Below are positions 53,089-61,458 of a stretch of DNA of 64,000 bases, piece after piece. The stretch is from assembly GCA_035458585.1 (NCBI GenBank), contig DATHZN010000070.1, positions 1 to 64,000 on the forward strand, read 5' to 3'. Every line of letters begins with the position of its first letter. Within the stretch, counting starts at the first letter, position 1. The stretch is from Marinobacterium_E sp035458585. GTDB taxonomy: Bacteria; Pseudomonadota; Gammaproteobacteria; Pseudomonadales; Balneatricaceae. The notes under the pieces were generated by a model. It was not told the origin of the DNA. It searched no databases and saw nothing but the letters and a program-made list of their open reading frames with translations. Position numbers and translations under genes: made by a program.

Positions 53089-54011
53089 TGGATTTTCTAG
53101 GCATTAACCCTGCCCTGCTCATTGCCTCACTGATGGTATCAGCAACCCCTATCCTCCTCGCTGCAATTGGTGAGACCGTGGTTGAAAAATCTGGGGTACT
53201 TAATCTCGGGGTTGAGGGCATGATGATTGTTGGCGCAGTTGTTGGCTTCATCACTGCCGTCAACACACAAGCGCCTGCGCTGGGTTTTGTTACTGCAGCT
53301 GTTGCTGGCGCGCTCCTCTCAACTATCTTCGCGACGCTAGTACTCTATTTTAAATCCAACCAGGTAGCGACCGGACTCGGACTGACACTCGTGGGATTGG
53401 GCATATCGGCTCTGCTGGGCAAGCCTTACGAAGGAATCAAAGCACCCACATTAGCGTCACTGGATATCCCTGTGCTGTCGGACTTACCCATTTTTGGACG
53501 CATGCTGTTTTCGCATGACGCCATGGTTTACCTCTCGATACTCATCGTCGGCCTCGTCTGGTACACGCTCAAATACACCCGGATAGGACTTGTGCTCCGG
53601 GCCGTTGGGGAAAATCACGATGCAGCGCATGCTCTGGGATACAGAGTTATTCGTATCCGATTTCTAGCTATCATGTTTGGTGGCGCATGCGCAGGGCTTG
53701 GCGGTGCCTACCTGAGTCTTGTTCGCGTGCCACAATGGACAGAGGGTATGACGGCGGGCGCTGGTTGGATTGCGCTTGCTATTGTCGTATTTGCCAGCTG
53801 GAAGCCCTGGCGAACGTTGGTGGGAGCCTATCTATTCGGCGGAATTACTGTTTTACAACTTAACCTGCAGGCCGCAGGCGTTGCGATTCCAGTCGAGTAC
53901 TTGTCTATGTCACCGTTTTTGATAACTATAGCCGTACTAGTAGTAATTTCGGCCAGAGGGAACCATGGCGCACCCGCCTCTCTCGGTCGTCAGTTCCACG
54001 CCTCAAATTAA
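53088..54011 (+). CDS. BMP-type ABC transporter permease 2
   Basis: A 307-residue permease, about eight helices. VLNLGVEGMMIVGAVVG is the partner version of the family motif; AVGENHDAAHALGYRV is the cytoplasmic coupling loop. Pairs with permease 1 to form the channel. Confidence 0.92.
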   Translation: MDFLGINPALLIASLMVSATPILLAAIGETVVEKSGVLNLGVEGMMIVGAVVGFITAVNTQAPALGFVTAAVAGALLSTIFATLVLYFKSNQVATGLGLTLVGLGISALLGKPYEGIKAPTLASLDIPVLSDLPIFGRMLFSHDAMVYLSILIVGLVWYTLKYTRIGLVLRAVGENHDAAHALGYRVIRIRFLAIMFGGACAGLGGAYLSLVRVPQWTEGMTAGAGWIALAIVVFASWKPWRTLVGAYLFGGITVLQLNLQAAGVAIPVEYLSMSPFLITIAVLVVISARGNHGAPASLGRQFHASN

Positions 54012-54038
54012 ACCAATCACCTCACGAGGGAGTACACC

Positions 54039-55109
54039 ATGAAACTTAAGTCATTCTTAGCAACAGCGGTGACTGCGGTTGCGATTAGCACTGCAGCCGT
54101 CGCTGCTGATGTTAAAGTCGGTTTTGTCTACGTTGGCCCGGTGGGCGACGGTGGCTGGACTTATGAGCACGATAAGGGACGCCTGGCAGTTGAGAAGCAC
54201 TTTGGCGATCGCGTTGAAACCATCTTTCAGGAGAGTGTACCCGAGGGCGCCGACTCTGAACGTGTAATGACGCAGATGGCACTCCAGGGCGCAGATCTGA
54301 TCTTTACCACCTCCTTCGGATACATGGACCCAACTATCAACGTTGCGAAGAAGTTTCCTAACGTCAAGTTTGAGCACGCAACAGGCTACAAACGCGCCGA
54401 CAACGTCTCAACCTACTCTGCTCGTTTCTATGAGGGTCGTGCAGTACAGGGACACATTGCAGGCAAGATGACCAAGACCAACAAGATCGGTTACATAGGC
54501 TCATTCCCTATCCCTGAGGTTATTCGAGGCATCAACTCAGCCTACATTCATGCTAAGAAAGCGAACCCAGATGTTGAGTTTAACATTGTTTGGGCTTACA
54601 CCTGGTTTGATCCAGCGAAAGAGGCTGATGCAGCTAACGCACTTATCGAGCAGGGTGCTGATGTCATCCTGCAGCACACTGACTCAACTGCACCGCAAGC
54701 TGCGGCGCAGAAAGCGGGTAATGTTATTACTTTCGGCCAGGCATCTGATATGGCCGAGTACGCTCCACTGCCACGAGTCTCATCGATTATCGATAACTGG
54801 GCGCCCTACTACATCGCCCGTACCCAGGCGGTGCTTGACGGCACCTGGACCTCAACCGATACCTGGGATGGCATAGGTCCCGGTATGGTTGAAATTGGAG
54901 AAATATCATCAGCGGTTCCAGCCGATATCAAAGCTGAGGCTGAAGCACTGCGTGATGCGCTCGCGTCTGGTGAATATCATGCATTCACTGGTCCGCTAAA
55001 CAAGCAGGACGGCAGCGCCTGGTTAGCGGCGGGAGAAACCGCTGACGACGGAACCCTGGCAGGGATGAACTTCTACGTAGAGGGCCTGACAGGCACTATC
55101 CCTCAGTAA
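54039..55109 (+). CDS. BMP family substrate-binding lipoprotein-like protein (nucleoside/purine)
   Basis: A 356-residue periplasmic binding protein. Signal peptide MKLKSFLATAVTAVAISTAA with cleavage after VAA near residue 23 and no lipobox Cys, so it is secreted, not lipid-anchored. VGFVYVGPVGDGGWTYEHDK is the family's first ligand-binding segment, and GSFPIPEVIRGINSAY the hinge. PnrA/BmpA relatives bind nucleosides; the nearby guaD/xdh/gpt genes point to purines. Last gene before a strong terminator. Confidence 0.93.
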   Translation: MKLKSFLATAVTAVAISTAAVAADVKVGFVYVGPVGDGGWTYEHDKGRLAVEKHFGDRVETIFQESVPEGADSERVMTQMALQGADLIFTTSFGYMDPTINVAKKFPNVKFEHATGYKRADNVSTYSARFYEGRAVQGHIAGKMTKTNKIGYIGSFPIPEVIRGINSAYIHAKKANPDVEFNIVWAYTWFDPAKEADAANALIEQGADVILQHTDSTAPQAAAQKAGNVITFGQASDMAEYAPLPRVSSIIDNWAPYYIARTQAVLDGTWTSTDTWDGIGPGMVEIGEISSAVPADIKAEAEALRDALASGEYHAFTGPLNKQDGSAWLAAGETADDGTLAGMNFYVEGLTGTIPQ

Positions 55110-55123
55110 TTACTGCTCCTAGC

Positions 55124-55161
55124 AAAGCCCGGGCAACGACAGTTGCTCGGGCTTTATTATT
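55124..55161 (+). terminator. Rho-independent terminator of the purine uptake operon
   Basis: AAAGCCCGGGCAAC-GACA-GTTGCTCGGGCTTT gives a 14-bp stem with one mismatch, followed by a T-rich stretch. It starts 15 bases after the binding-protein stop. Confidence 0.9.
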
Positions 55162-55259
55162 TATACAGCTAAATCCGCATCAAGAGAGCGTACAAACTCG
55201 CATATTGCGAACTAACTGCTAAGCTTTACCCTAATACTAGATATGGGCGACGAATAGTT

Positions 55260-56306
55260 ATGTTGGCGATATTTAACTATAGCTATTTTGCCTTAGCCGC
55301 TATAACCGGCTTTTCAGCCCTCAGTGCGCTCTATTTTTGGCATCGAAGCTATGAGCAACGTCAAAAGCTGGCCGATCTCCAGCAACAGGCCGATATTAAT
55401 CGACAATATCTTGCAATGTTCGACTCTCAGGTAATCTGTTCGCGTACTGACCTGGACCTCAATATCACGTTTGCCTCCAAGGCGCTTCAGAAGATCTCCG
55501 GCTACTCGCAAGAGGAACTCATCGGTCAACCCATCAGCATGCTGCTCGATCCCAAACTGGGTCTGGAACTCTACGATGAGGTTATTCGCTCGATCGATAA
55601 ACGTGGTCAATGGCGTGGCACGGTGCGCCACATGGGTAAAGGCCCAAACCACTACTGGGTTGAGACTGTAGTTGCGCCGATTATTGATGCTCAGGGCACG
55701 CGCAGCGGTTATATGCAGATACGCCAGGATGTTACCTCACAAAAACGACTGGAAGAGCTCTGGATGACTGATCACCTTACTGGCCTGGAAAATCGTCAAA
55801 GTATGGATCAGATCTGGGAGCGTGAGATCCTTCGTGCTGAACGCTACGGTGATCTTTTCAGCGTATTGCTGATCGATATAGATCACTTCAAATCTGTTAA
55901 TGATAACTACGGCCACCTTGTGGGTGATGAACTGCTTTTTCAGTTTGCTCAACTTCTCCGTCAGGAGTGCAGGGACACTGATCACGTAGGACGCTGGGGA
56001 GGTGAGGAGTTCATCGTACTCATCCCCAACACCAACCTCAGTAGCGCCGTACTCATGGCAGAGAAGATCCGCGAGACCATAGAGAGTTTCAGTTTCACCA
56101 CGGTCGGCGATGTTACCGTTAGCATTGGTGTAGCCTGCTATCGCAGCGGCATGAGCGAAGACGAGCTGTTCAGTTTAGCCGACAAAGCTTTGTATCGAGC
56201 GAAAAACAGTGGTCGTAACCGCGTCGAGGTTAGTAACTCCAGTGACCGCAGCGGCACTCAGCTTGACCAGGAAGTTAGCACGACGCTAAGTGAGCAGTTG
56301 CATTAA
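55260..56306 (+). CDS. PAS-GGDEF diguanylate cyclase
   Basis: A 348-residue protein: one N-terminal membrane helix (~6-27), a PAS domain with PAC (~48-165; FASKALQKISGYSQEELIGQ) and a GGDEF domain. The active-site motif is GGEEF at 247-251 and the inhibitory I-site RxxD is RDTD at 238-241, exactly five residues before it. It should make c-di-GMP with product feedback. Convergent with the sigma-54 regulator and close to the partner-switch genes, so it could be the enzyme they control (compare HsbD in Pseudomonas). Confidence 0.93.
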   Translation: MLAIFNYSYFALAAITGFSALSALYFWHRSYEQRQKLADLQQQADINRQYLAMFDSQVICSRTDLDLNITFASKALQKISGYSQEELIGQPISMLLDPKLGLELYDEVIRSIDKRGQWRGTVRHMGKGPNHYWVETVVAPIIDAQGTRSGYMQIRQDVTSQKRLEELWMTDHLTGLENRQSMDQIWEREILRAERYGDLFSVLLIDIDHFKSVNDNYGHLVGDELLFQFAQLLRQECRDTDHVGRWGGEEFIVLIPNTNLSSAVLMAEKIRETIESFSFTTVGDVTVSIGVACYRSGMSEDELFSLADKALYRAKNSGRNRVEVSNSSDRSGTQLDQEVSTTLSEQLH

Positions 56307-56427
56307 CTCAGGCACCAGACGACTGAGAATATGTTATTTTCGTCGGTGTCTCTGTCCATGTTTGCCTAATCCGAACCCAGAAAATGCGCCATATAGGCGA
56401 CTCGTAGGATATAGCCTAAAACCGGAT

Positions 56428-57846
56428 CTAAGCCTCTTCCCAAGCTTGTTTTTTGCGGTAGATAGTGGACGGACTCAACTCCAACAGAGCTGCTGCTTTG
56501 GGAATATTTCCCTCACACAAGCTGATCGCATTCTCGATAAACAGCCGTTCTACCTCTGCCATCGGGCGAATATCGGCGACAGTTGCAGCTAGGATTCCAT
56601 TACCTTTAACGCGTCGGCGCCGGGTTGTTTTTGTCTTATCAGACTCGCTCTCTTTTACCTGGGCACTAAAGCTGTCCAGTGGCGGCGGCAGCTGCTTGAC
56701 ATCGATGATGCCACCTTGACTCAACACAACGATATTACGCACCACGTTCTGCAATTCGCGGACGTTACCCGGCCAGCTATATTGTTTGAAAATAGCCTCG
56801 GCCTTGGGTGAGAAACCATCATACTGTTTGGCCTCCTCCCGGGCGAATCGCCGTAAAAACTGGTTAGCGATCAACATGATATCGTCGGATCGTTCGCGTA
56901 ATGCTGGCATAGAGATAGGGATCACATGAAGTCGGTAGTAGAGGTCCTCACGGAAACGTCCAGCACGGACCTCTTCAAGCGGTTCTCGGTTGGTTGCACA
57001 GATGAACCGTACATCGACGACTTCATCCTTGTTACTGCCCACCTTTTGAACAACACCCGTCTGAATAAACCGGAGCATTTTAGTTTGAAGGTCGAAGCTC
57101 ATCTCACCAATTTCATCGAGGAATAGCGTACCACCATTGGCTAGCGTAGCTGCACCCTCGCGGTTTGCTGTCGCGCCGGTAAAGCTTCCTTTAACATGCC
57201 CGAAGATCTCGCTCTCCATTAAATCCTTTGGAATCGCTGCGCAGTTAATAGCGACAAAAGGGCCGTCAGAGCGAGCGCTTTGACGATGCAAGGCTTCGGC
57301 GCAAAGTTCTTTACCGGTGCCGCTTTCACCGGTAATGAAGACCGAGGCCTTGCTTGGTGCTGCGCGCTTTATGAGACCGTAGACCTCCTGCATGGGGTCA
57401 GAACCCCCGATAAAACTGTGAAACTGCTGTGGTTTTTCAGCATCGCCACCATCGCGGCGGAAAACCTGATTTTCCAGCTGAACCAGCGCCGACCTCATTG
57501 TCGTCTTGAGTCTGCGCGAGTCAAAAGGCTTCTCTAGAAAATCATAGGCACCAAGGCGCATTGCATCGACCGCTTTCCCAATCGAACCGTGCGCTGTCAT
57601 CACGATGACCAGTGTATTACTCCCCTGTTCTGTGAGCTCTTTGAGTAGGTCAAAGCCATCACCGTCAGGTAGTTTCACATCGAGCAAAATTACAGGGTAA
57701 TCGCGCTCACGCAGTCGCTCGTGAGCCTCTTGGAGGTTACCCGCCACATCTACCTGAATCCCCTCTGTACGAAGGTATTCTGTGTAGATTTTTCGTAGGC
57801 TCGCGCTGTCCTCAACAATCAGTACTTCAGCACGCTTATCAGACAT
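56428..57846 (-). CDS. Sigma-54-dependent response regulator (NtrC/LuxO/SypG type)
   Basis: A 472-residue activator. Receiver with Asp56 in VILLDVKLPDGDG; AAA+ domain with Walker A ITGESGTGKELC, the sigma-54 contact loop as GSFTGA (normally GAFTGA), Walker B GGTLFLDEIGEM and the R-finger region RFREDLYYRLHVIPI; then a Fis-type helix-turn-helix (ISLCEGNIPKAAALLELSPS). It is encoded 55 bases after an HPt gene on the same strand. The four nearby sigma-54 promoter matches are its obvious targets. LuxO and SypG are the nearest named relatives in architecture. Confidence 0.92.
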   Translation of the reverse strand: MSDKRAEVLIVEDSASLRKIYTEYLRTEGIQVDVAGNLQEAHERLRERDYPVILLDVKLPDGDGFDLLKELTEQGSNTLVIVMTAHGSIGKAVDAMRLGAYDFLEKPFDSRRLKTTMRSALVQLENQVFRRDGGDAEKPQQFHSFIGGSDPMQEVYGLIKRAAPSKASVFITGESGTGKELCAEALHRQSARSDGPFVAINCAAIPKDLMESEIFGHVKGSFTGATANREGAATLANGGTLFLDEIGEMSFDLQTKMLRFIQTGVVQKVGSNKDEVVDVRFICATNREPLEEVRAGRFREDLYYRLHVIPISMPALRERSDDIMLIANQFLRRFAREEAKQYDGFSPKAEAIFKQYSWPGNVRELQNVVRNIVVLSQGGIIDVKQLPPPLDSFSAQVKESESDKTKTTRRRRVKGNGILAATVADIRPMAEVERLFIENAISLCEGNIPKAAALLELSPSTIYRKKQAWEEA

Positions 57847-57901
57847 TAGGTTCTTCCATTCAGCAGAGACATCTCTAAAACTTAAAGCTCAACTCCGAAG
57901 G

Positions 57902-58300
57902 TTAGCCGTTGAGTTTGTCAGAGAACTGGTGCAGAGCGGCAAGCACTGCATCGAGCTTGTCCGGAATTTCCGGCACCAGGCGTTCCACCGTGTGATTGTC
58001 ACCCGCTTTAGCACTCTTCTCTATCTTCTCACTCAGCGCTCTGAGCGCTTCCGCTCCGAACGTAGCAGACGTACCCTTGAGAGAATGAGCCTCCACTGAC
58101 AATGCAGTGTAATCCTGATCGGCAAGGTTCTTCTGGATATTTTCAACGCGCTGTGCCGATTCCGCTTCGAACACCTCAATCAGACTGGGTAGAAAGTCTA
58201 CCGAGGTATCCTCAAGCAGACGCTCCATCGTATCAAGATTGAGTACGCTGCCGATCGACGCTGCAAAACTCGGTTCCAATGATCCCAATGCGGTAACCAT
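57902..58300 (-). CDS. HPt phosphotransfer protein
   Basis: A 132-residue protein with one HPt domain: phospho-accepting His72 in SVEAHSLKGTSATFG, followed by the usual glycine turn and helix ALRALSEKIEKSAK. It should shuttle phosphate between hybrid kinases (several are in the window) and the receivers of the sigma-54 regulator and the REC-PP2C protein. First gene of the minus-strand pair, with a sigma-54 promoter match 72 bases upstream. Confidence 0.9.
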   Translation of the reverse strand: MVTALGSLEPSFAASIGSVLNLDTMERLLEDTSVDFLPSLIEVFEAESAQRVENIQKNLADQDYTALSVEAHSLKGTSATFGAEALRALSEKIEKSAKAGDNHTVERLVPEIPDKLDAVLAALHQFSDKLNG

Positions 58301-58371
58301 AGTATTTCCTCTTCACTACTCATGCATGCTATCCGCAGGCTGCAATTAGGCCGCGGGTCTGTTTCGTAATA

Positions 58372-58387
58372 AGCAAAAGGCATACCA
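58372..58387 (-). promoter_or_regulatory. Sigma-54 promoter match upstream of the HPt gene
   Basis: On the minus strand TGGTATGCCTTTTGCT has the invariant GG and GC 12 bases apart and the preferred TTTGCT end; one mismatch to TGGCAYRNNNNTTGCW. Sits 72 bases before the HPt start codon. Confidence 0.55.
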
Positions 58388-58500
58388 ATTTTTTACCTAT
58401 TTCAAAATCTGCAAAGCACCCGCCTTTCACTTAACGAATCGACAGATTGTCGACCGATCTGCAATAGAAACACGACTACAAACTCAAGCTACCTAAGTTA

Positions 58501-58544
58501 TTCTCATTTTGCAATGCAACTTGCGATGCAGAAATTGCTGCAAC
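58501..58544. promoter_or_regulatory. Enhancer-like repeat array (TTGC...TGCA)
   Basis: TTGCAATGCAAC and TTGCGATGCAGA are tandem 12-base units (9 of 12 identical), the first containing the palindrome TTGCA-A-TGCAA (58509-58519); a third TTGCTGCAA follows at 58535-58543. The block begins TTCTCATTTTGCAAT, which fits the syp enhancer pattern I recall from Vibrio fischeri (TTCTCANNNTGC...). It lies 54-96 bases upstream of the plus-strand sigma-54 promoter, the right place for an activator site. Confidence 0.6.
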
Positions 58545-58596
58545 CCAATAGCGCTTTGAGCTTAATCAGATCAGAGTTTTGGGGCCTAATCTCTTG

Positions 58597-58612
58597 TGGC
58601 ACAGATCATGCT
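58597..58612 (+). promoter_or_regulatory. Sigma-54 promoter upstream of the REC-PP2C-HATPase gene
   Basis: TGGCACAGATCATGCT: perfect -24 element, GC of -12 at the right spacing, one mismatch (A for T). 31 bases before the start codon. Confidence 0.7.
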
Positions 58613-58642
58613 TAAGCCTATCCATACCAGCCGGAGCAGTTA

Positions 58643-60292
58643 ATGAACATGCAGACTAAACCACAGCAAAAAGCCGATCCCAACAGCACAAACGTCAAAC
58701 TCCCCGTAATGATCGTCGATGATAGTGCGACGGAACGTCTGCGATTGGTGCGTCTTCTTGAATCGCTGGGCCATCCCGTTGCTCAGGCAGTTGATGGTGT
58801 AGATGCGCTGAAAAAGATGCGCGAGGCCCCCTATCAGCTGATCATTTCAGACCAGACGATGCCTAATATGGATGGCAGAGAGTTGTGTCGAGAGCTGCGC
58901 AATTCAGATGAGTTCAAACAGCCCTATATCATTATGCTTACAGCCAACGGCGAGCATGATGACCTGGTTGCTGGCATGGAGGCTGGTGCAGACGACTTCC
59001 TGAGCAAGCCCGCTCACAAGGATGAGATGCGCGTTCGTCTGGCGGCAGGCGAGCGAATGATTCGGATGCGCAACGCCATTGAGTCACAGAATCAAACCCT
59101 ACGGGCGGTACATGATCAAACTGAACGCGAGCTTGAGTTGGCAGCAAGATTACAACAAGAGTATGTTCCGGGTGCACAATGGCTCTCTCCCACACTACAG
59201 CTCTCAACTCACTTCTCCATGACTCGCGGCATTGGTGGCGATTCGATGGGAGTTGTTCAGCCCAGTCCTCACCAGACGTTGCTGTATCAGATTGATGTTA
59301 TGGGACACGGTATCGCTTCTGCAATGCTATCGTTCACCCTTCAGAATGCCATACAGCAGATGCTGGCTCACCACATTTCACACGGTACTCTCCCACCTCT
59401 GCACCAGATCTGCCGGCGAATGAATGAACGCTTCCCAAGCGAGCGATTCTCTGGACTCTACTTCACTATGCTCATTGCATTGATCGATGAGACCGATAAT
59501 AAATTAAGTTACTGTCAGGCCGGCCATCCTCACCCTTGTGTCATTAGCCCGGAGGGCGAGATGCTGCAGATAACACGAGGGAGTTTCCCTGTGGGGCTTT
59601 TTGAGTTTGCAGATTTCGAAACGCGGACACTCCCCTTCGTACCCGGCAGTTTACTGATGCTTAGCAGTGATGGTCTATTTGACGTGACTTCACCAAGAGG
59701 CGAAACACTCGGTCGCCAGGCTATAGAGAAACTCCTTGCAGAGAATATTTCCCTGGACAGCGAAAGTTTGATCCAGAAGATTTTAACTGCTAAAGATAAT
59801 TGGCAAAGCACGCAAGCGCTCCCAGATGATGTATCCGTGCTGCTACTGAAGCGCTCAGTATCAGGCCAGGTAACCCCCGCGATAGAGCGACCTCTGATCC
59901 TTACGATCAAGCCGACGGGAGCGGATGTCAGCCTGGCGATCGAGAGTGTCGAGGCACACCTGAAGCTACTGTCGATAGATGAGGTGCTGATAGCCCGCAT
60001 TCAGACAACCGTCGCCGAGCTTCTAAATAACTACGTTGAGCACGCAAATTGGGAATCTATAGGGCCTGCACCCTACATAGAGATGGTCATCAAAACTGAT
60101 GGCAACCGCATTGAAGTACTCATATCTGAGTACACCTCTCCGATTCCGCATCTATGTCCACCCAGACCCATGGACCTTACCTCGGAATCGGGGCGCGGCT
60201 ACCACATCCTGCTTAACTGGGTAGATAGTATCCAGACATTTGCCGCGAATGGTAAAAATAGCTGGCGATTAGAGTACAAAAACAGCAAGTGA
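58643..60292 (+). CDS. REC-PP2C(SpoIIE)-HATPase partner-switch protein (HsbR/SypE-like)
   Basis: A 549-residue protein with receiver (Asp70 in LIISDQTMPNMDG), SpoIIE-type PP2C phosphatase (~150-410) and a C-terminal RsbW-like HATPase (~425-549). The phosphatase metal residues are present: RGIGGDSMG, QIDVMGHGIASAM, MLSSDGLFDV and LPDDVSVLLL. The kinase domain keeps its N box (VAELLNNYVEHAN). It should both phosphorylate and dephosphorylate the STAS protein encoded next, with the balance set by receiver phosphorylation. Domain order REC-PP2C-kinase is that of Pseudomonas HsbR. Preceded by a sigma-54 promoter. Confidence 0.92.
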   Translation: MNMQTKPQQKADPNSTNVKLPVMIVDDSATERLRLVRLLESLGHPVAQAVDGVDALKKMREAPYQLIISDQTMPNMDGRELCRELRNSDEFKQPYIIMLTANGEHDDLVAGMEAGADDFLSKPAHKDEMRVRLAAGERMIRMRNAIESQNQTLRAVHDQTERELELAARLQQEYVPGAQWLSPTLQLSTHFSMTRGIGGDSMGVVQPSPHQTLLYQIDVMGHGIASAMLSFTLQNAIQQMLAHHISHGTLPPLHQICRRMNERFPSERFSGLYFTMLIALIDETDNKLSYCQAGHPHPCVISPEGEMLQITRGSFPVGLFEFADFETRTLPFVPGSLLMLSSDGLFDVTSPRGETLGRQAIEKLLAENISLDSESLIQKILTAKDNWQSTQALPDDVSVLLLKRSVSGQVTPAIERPLILTIKPTGADVSLAIESVEAHLKLLSIDEVLIARIQTTVAELLNNYVEHANWESIGPAPYIEMVIKTDGNRIEVLISEYTSPIPHLCPPRPMDLTSESGRGYHILLNWVDSIQTFAANGKNSWRLEYKNSK

Positions 60293-60299
60293 CTGATAG

Positions 60300-60315
60300 T
60301 GGCATAACAATTGCT
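60300..60315 (+). promoter_or_regulatory. Sigma-54 promoter upstream of the STAS gene
   Basis: TGGCATAACAATTGCT is an exact match to TGGCAYRNNNNTTGCW. It lies 97 bases before the STAS start codon, so the leader is long. Confidence 0.8.
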
Positions 60316-60411
60316 AAATAACTAGTAAGCGAAAGTGATTGATCAAGGGTCCTAGAGACAGATTAGGCTCTTCACAATAGACCGAGTTCATTTTAAAAGT
60401 AGAGGTGTCAA

Positions 60412-60753
60412 ATGTCGGTAAGTGTAAGTTCATACGGTGAAGCCGAGGTGGTTCACCTTCCCGAAAAGCTGACGATGTCAAACGCAGCCGAGATTAAGAA
60501 CTCCTTCAATGAGATGCTTGAAGCAGGGCATCATCGACTGGTAGTGGATATGGCAGGCGTCAACTTCACCGATTCGAGTGGTCTGGCAGTGCTGGTCGCA
60601 CTCTACAAAGGAATCGGCGCCAAAAACGGTCGAGTGGTCCTGCTGTCACCCCAAGCGAGTGTACAGTCATTGCTTGAGCTCACTCGACTCCAAGAGCTGT
60701 TTGAGATCTACCAAGATCCTCGAGCAGCTATTGATCGCGTCATAGCCGCGTAG
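60412..60753 (+). CDS. STAS-domain anti-sigma factor antagonist (HsbA/SypA-like)
   Basis: A 113-residue STAS protein. The phosphorylation site is NFTDSSGLAVLVAL (Ser55 or Ser56), with the usual preceding strand RLVVDMAGV. It should be phosphorylated by the kinase domain of the preceding protein and dephosphorylated by its phosphatase, switching partners. In Pseudomonas the equivalent HsbA contacts FlgM and a diguanylate cyclase; in Vibrio fischeri SypA is required for biofilm. AGAGGTG lies 5 bases upstream of the ATG. Confidence 0.93.
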   Translation: MSVSVSSYGEAEVVHLPEKLTMSNAAEIKNSFNEMLEAGHHRLVVDMAGVNFTDSSGLAVLVALYKGIGAKNGRVVLLSPQASVQSLLELTRLQELFEIYQDPRAAIDRVIAA

Positions 60754-60759
60754 AACTCG

Positions 60760-61374
60760 GTGCTCACGCACAACGCTCACCAGAATAAGTTGCTAGAGCA
60801 GCTGCAGTCTGCTCTCAGCCTTCACTTGCAGGCAGTGTGCGTCGGGAGTAGTGGAGATATGCGTGGAGCTCTGCTTGCCTACAAGGCTGCAGCTCACCTC
60901 GTTGGCCTTCACGATTTACCAACCCAAACCAGCGATGTTCTGAACGGCATTACTTGTGCGACAGACGAGAGAGTCGTCCCTGAGTTACGAGCCCTGTACA
61001 TCGGTATTCAGCGCGTAGCCACCGATAATGCTAATCTGGAGTGGCATGATCAGCAGCTTGCTTTAATCCTTGAGCTACGAAGCGCTCTGAGAAAAGCAAA
61101 ACTCAAAAACGGTCTAGCCTACCTAGTCAGTCCAAGATCCTGGCATAAACGGCAACGCCGGTTGCTACTGAATAGAACCGAACTCATTCTTCCACTTATT
61201 CTGTTTTCCACATCAGTAGAGAGCGAGCGGGCGTTGCGCAGCGCCCTGAAGACGGACTGTTCCACGCCGATATGCCTTGCATTCTATCAGCTACTGCATG
61301 GCAATCTCTCGCCACGCACCCACTATCAGAGGGCAAACATGCCCTCCTCGTCAATACTCGAACTCACAAGCTGA
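60760..61374 (+). CDS. Orphan protein between STAS and polysaccharide genes
   Basis: A 204-residue soluble, helical protein beginning at a GTG 6 bases after the STAS stop. I recognise no family. The N-terminal stretch (LLEQLQSALSLHLQAV) and the middle (LEWHDQQLALILELRSALRK) look like helical-bundle segments; the C-terminal part is basic (RSWHKRQRRLLLNRTE) and then hydrophobic. No clear ribosome binding site for the GTG; translation may be coupled to the STAS gene, or an internal ATG near 60859 may be used. Its position suggests a link between the partner switch and polysaccharide assembly. Confidence 0.55.
   Translation: MLTHNAHQNKLLEQLQSALSLHLQAVCVGSSGDMRGALLAYKAAAHLVGLHDLPTQTSDVLNGITCATDERVVPELRALYIGIQRVATDNANLEWHDQQLALILELRSALRKAKLKNGLAYLVSPRSWHKRQRRLLLNRTELILPLILFSTSVESERALRSALKTDCSTPICLAFYQLLHGNLSPRTHYQRANMPSSSILELTS
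61329..61346. repeat. Inverted repeat upstream of the third sigma-54 promoter
   Basis: GAGGGCA-AACA-TGCCCTC, perfect 7-bp arms, in the last codons of the orphan gene and about 65 bases before the 61411 promoter. It could be an activator site or an RNA hairpin; too few data to choose. Confidence 0.4.
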
Positions 61375-61410
61375 TCCGCTGACAACAAATGTAATCGCAT
61401 GCCAAAGCAT

Positions 61411-61426
61411 TGGCACAGGATATGCA
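61411..61426 (+). promoter_or_regulatory. Sigma-54 promoter upstream of the sugar transferase fusion
   Basis: TGGCACAGGATATGCA: the first eight bases and the ATGC core are shared with the promoter at 58597, with the same single mismatch. It starts 48 bases before the ATG at 61459. Confidence 0.7.
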
Positions 61427-61458
61427 AAGGTATCAACAAACCAGTCAAGCGTGAGCAT

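Larger units (their letters stand above)
58301..58642. other. Divergent regulatory region between HPt and REC-PP2C genes
   Basis: This 342-base region holds no gene but carries outward-facing sigma-54 promoters at 58372-58387 (minus) and 58597-58612 (plus), with a cluster of TTGC...GCA repeats (58501-58544) between them. Confidence 0.7.

Noticed and set aside
59530..60000. 156-codon minus-strand frame inside the PP2C gene
   Set aside because: Antisense shadow of the phosphatase and kinase domains; no motif or ribosome binding site.
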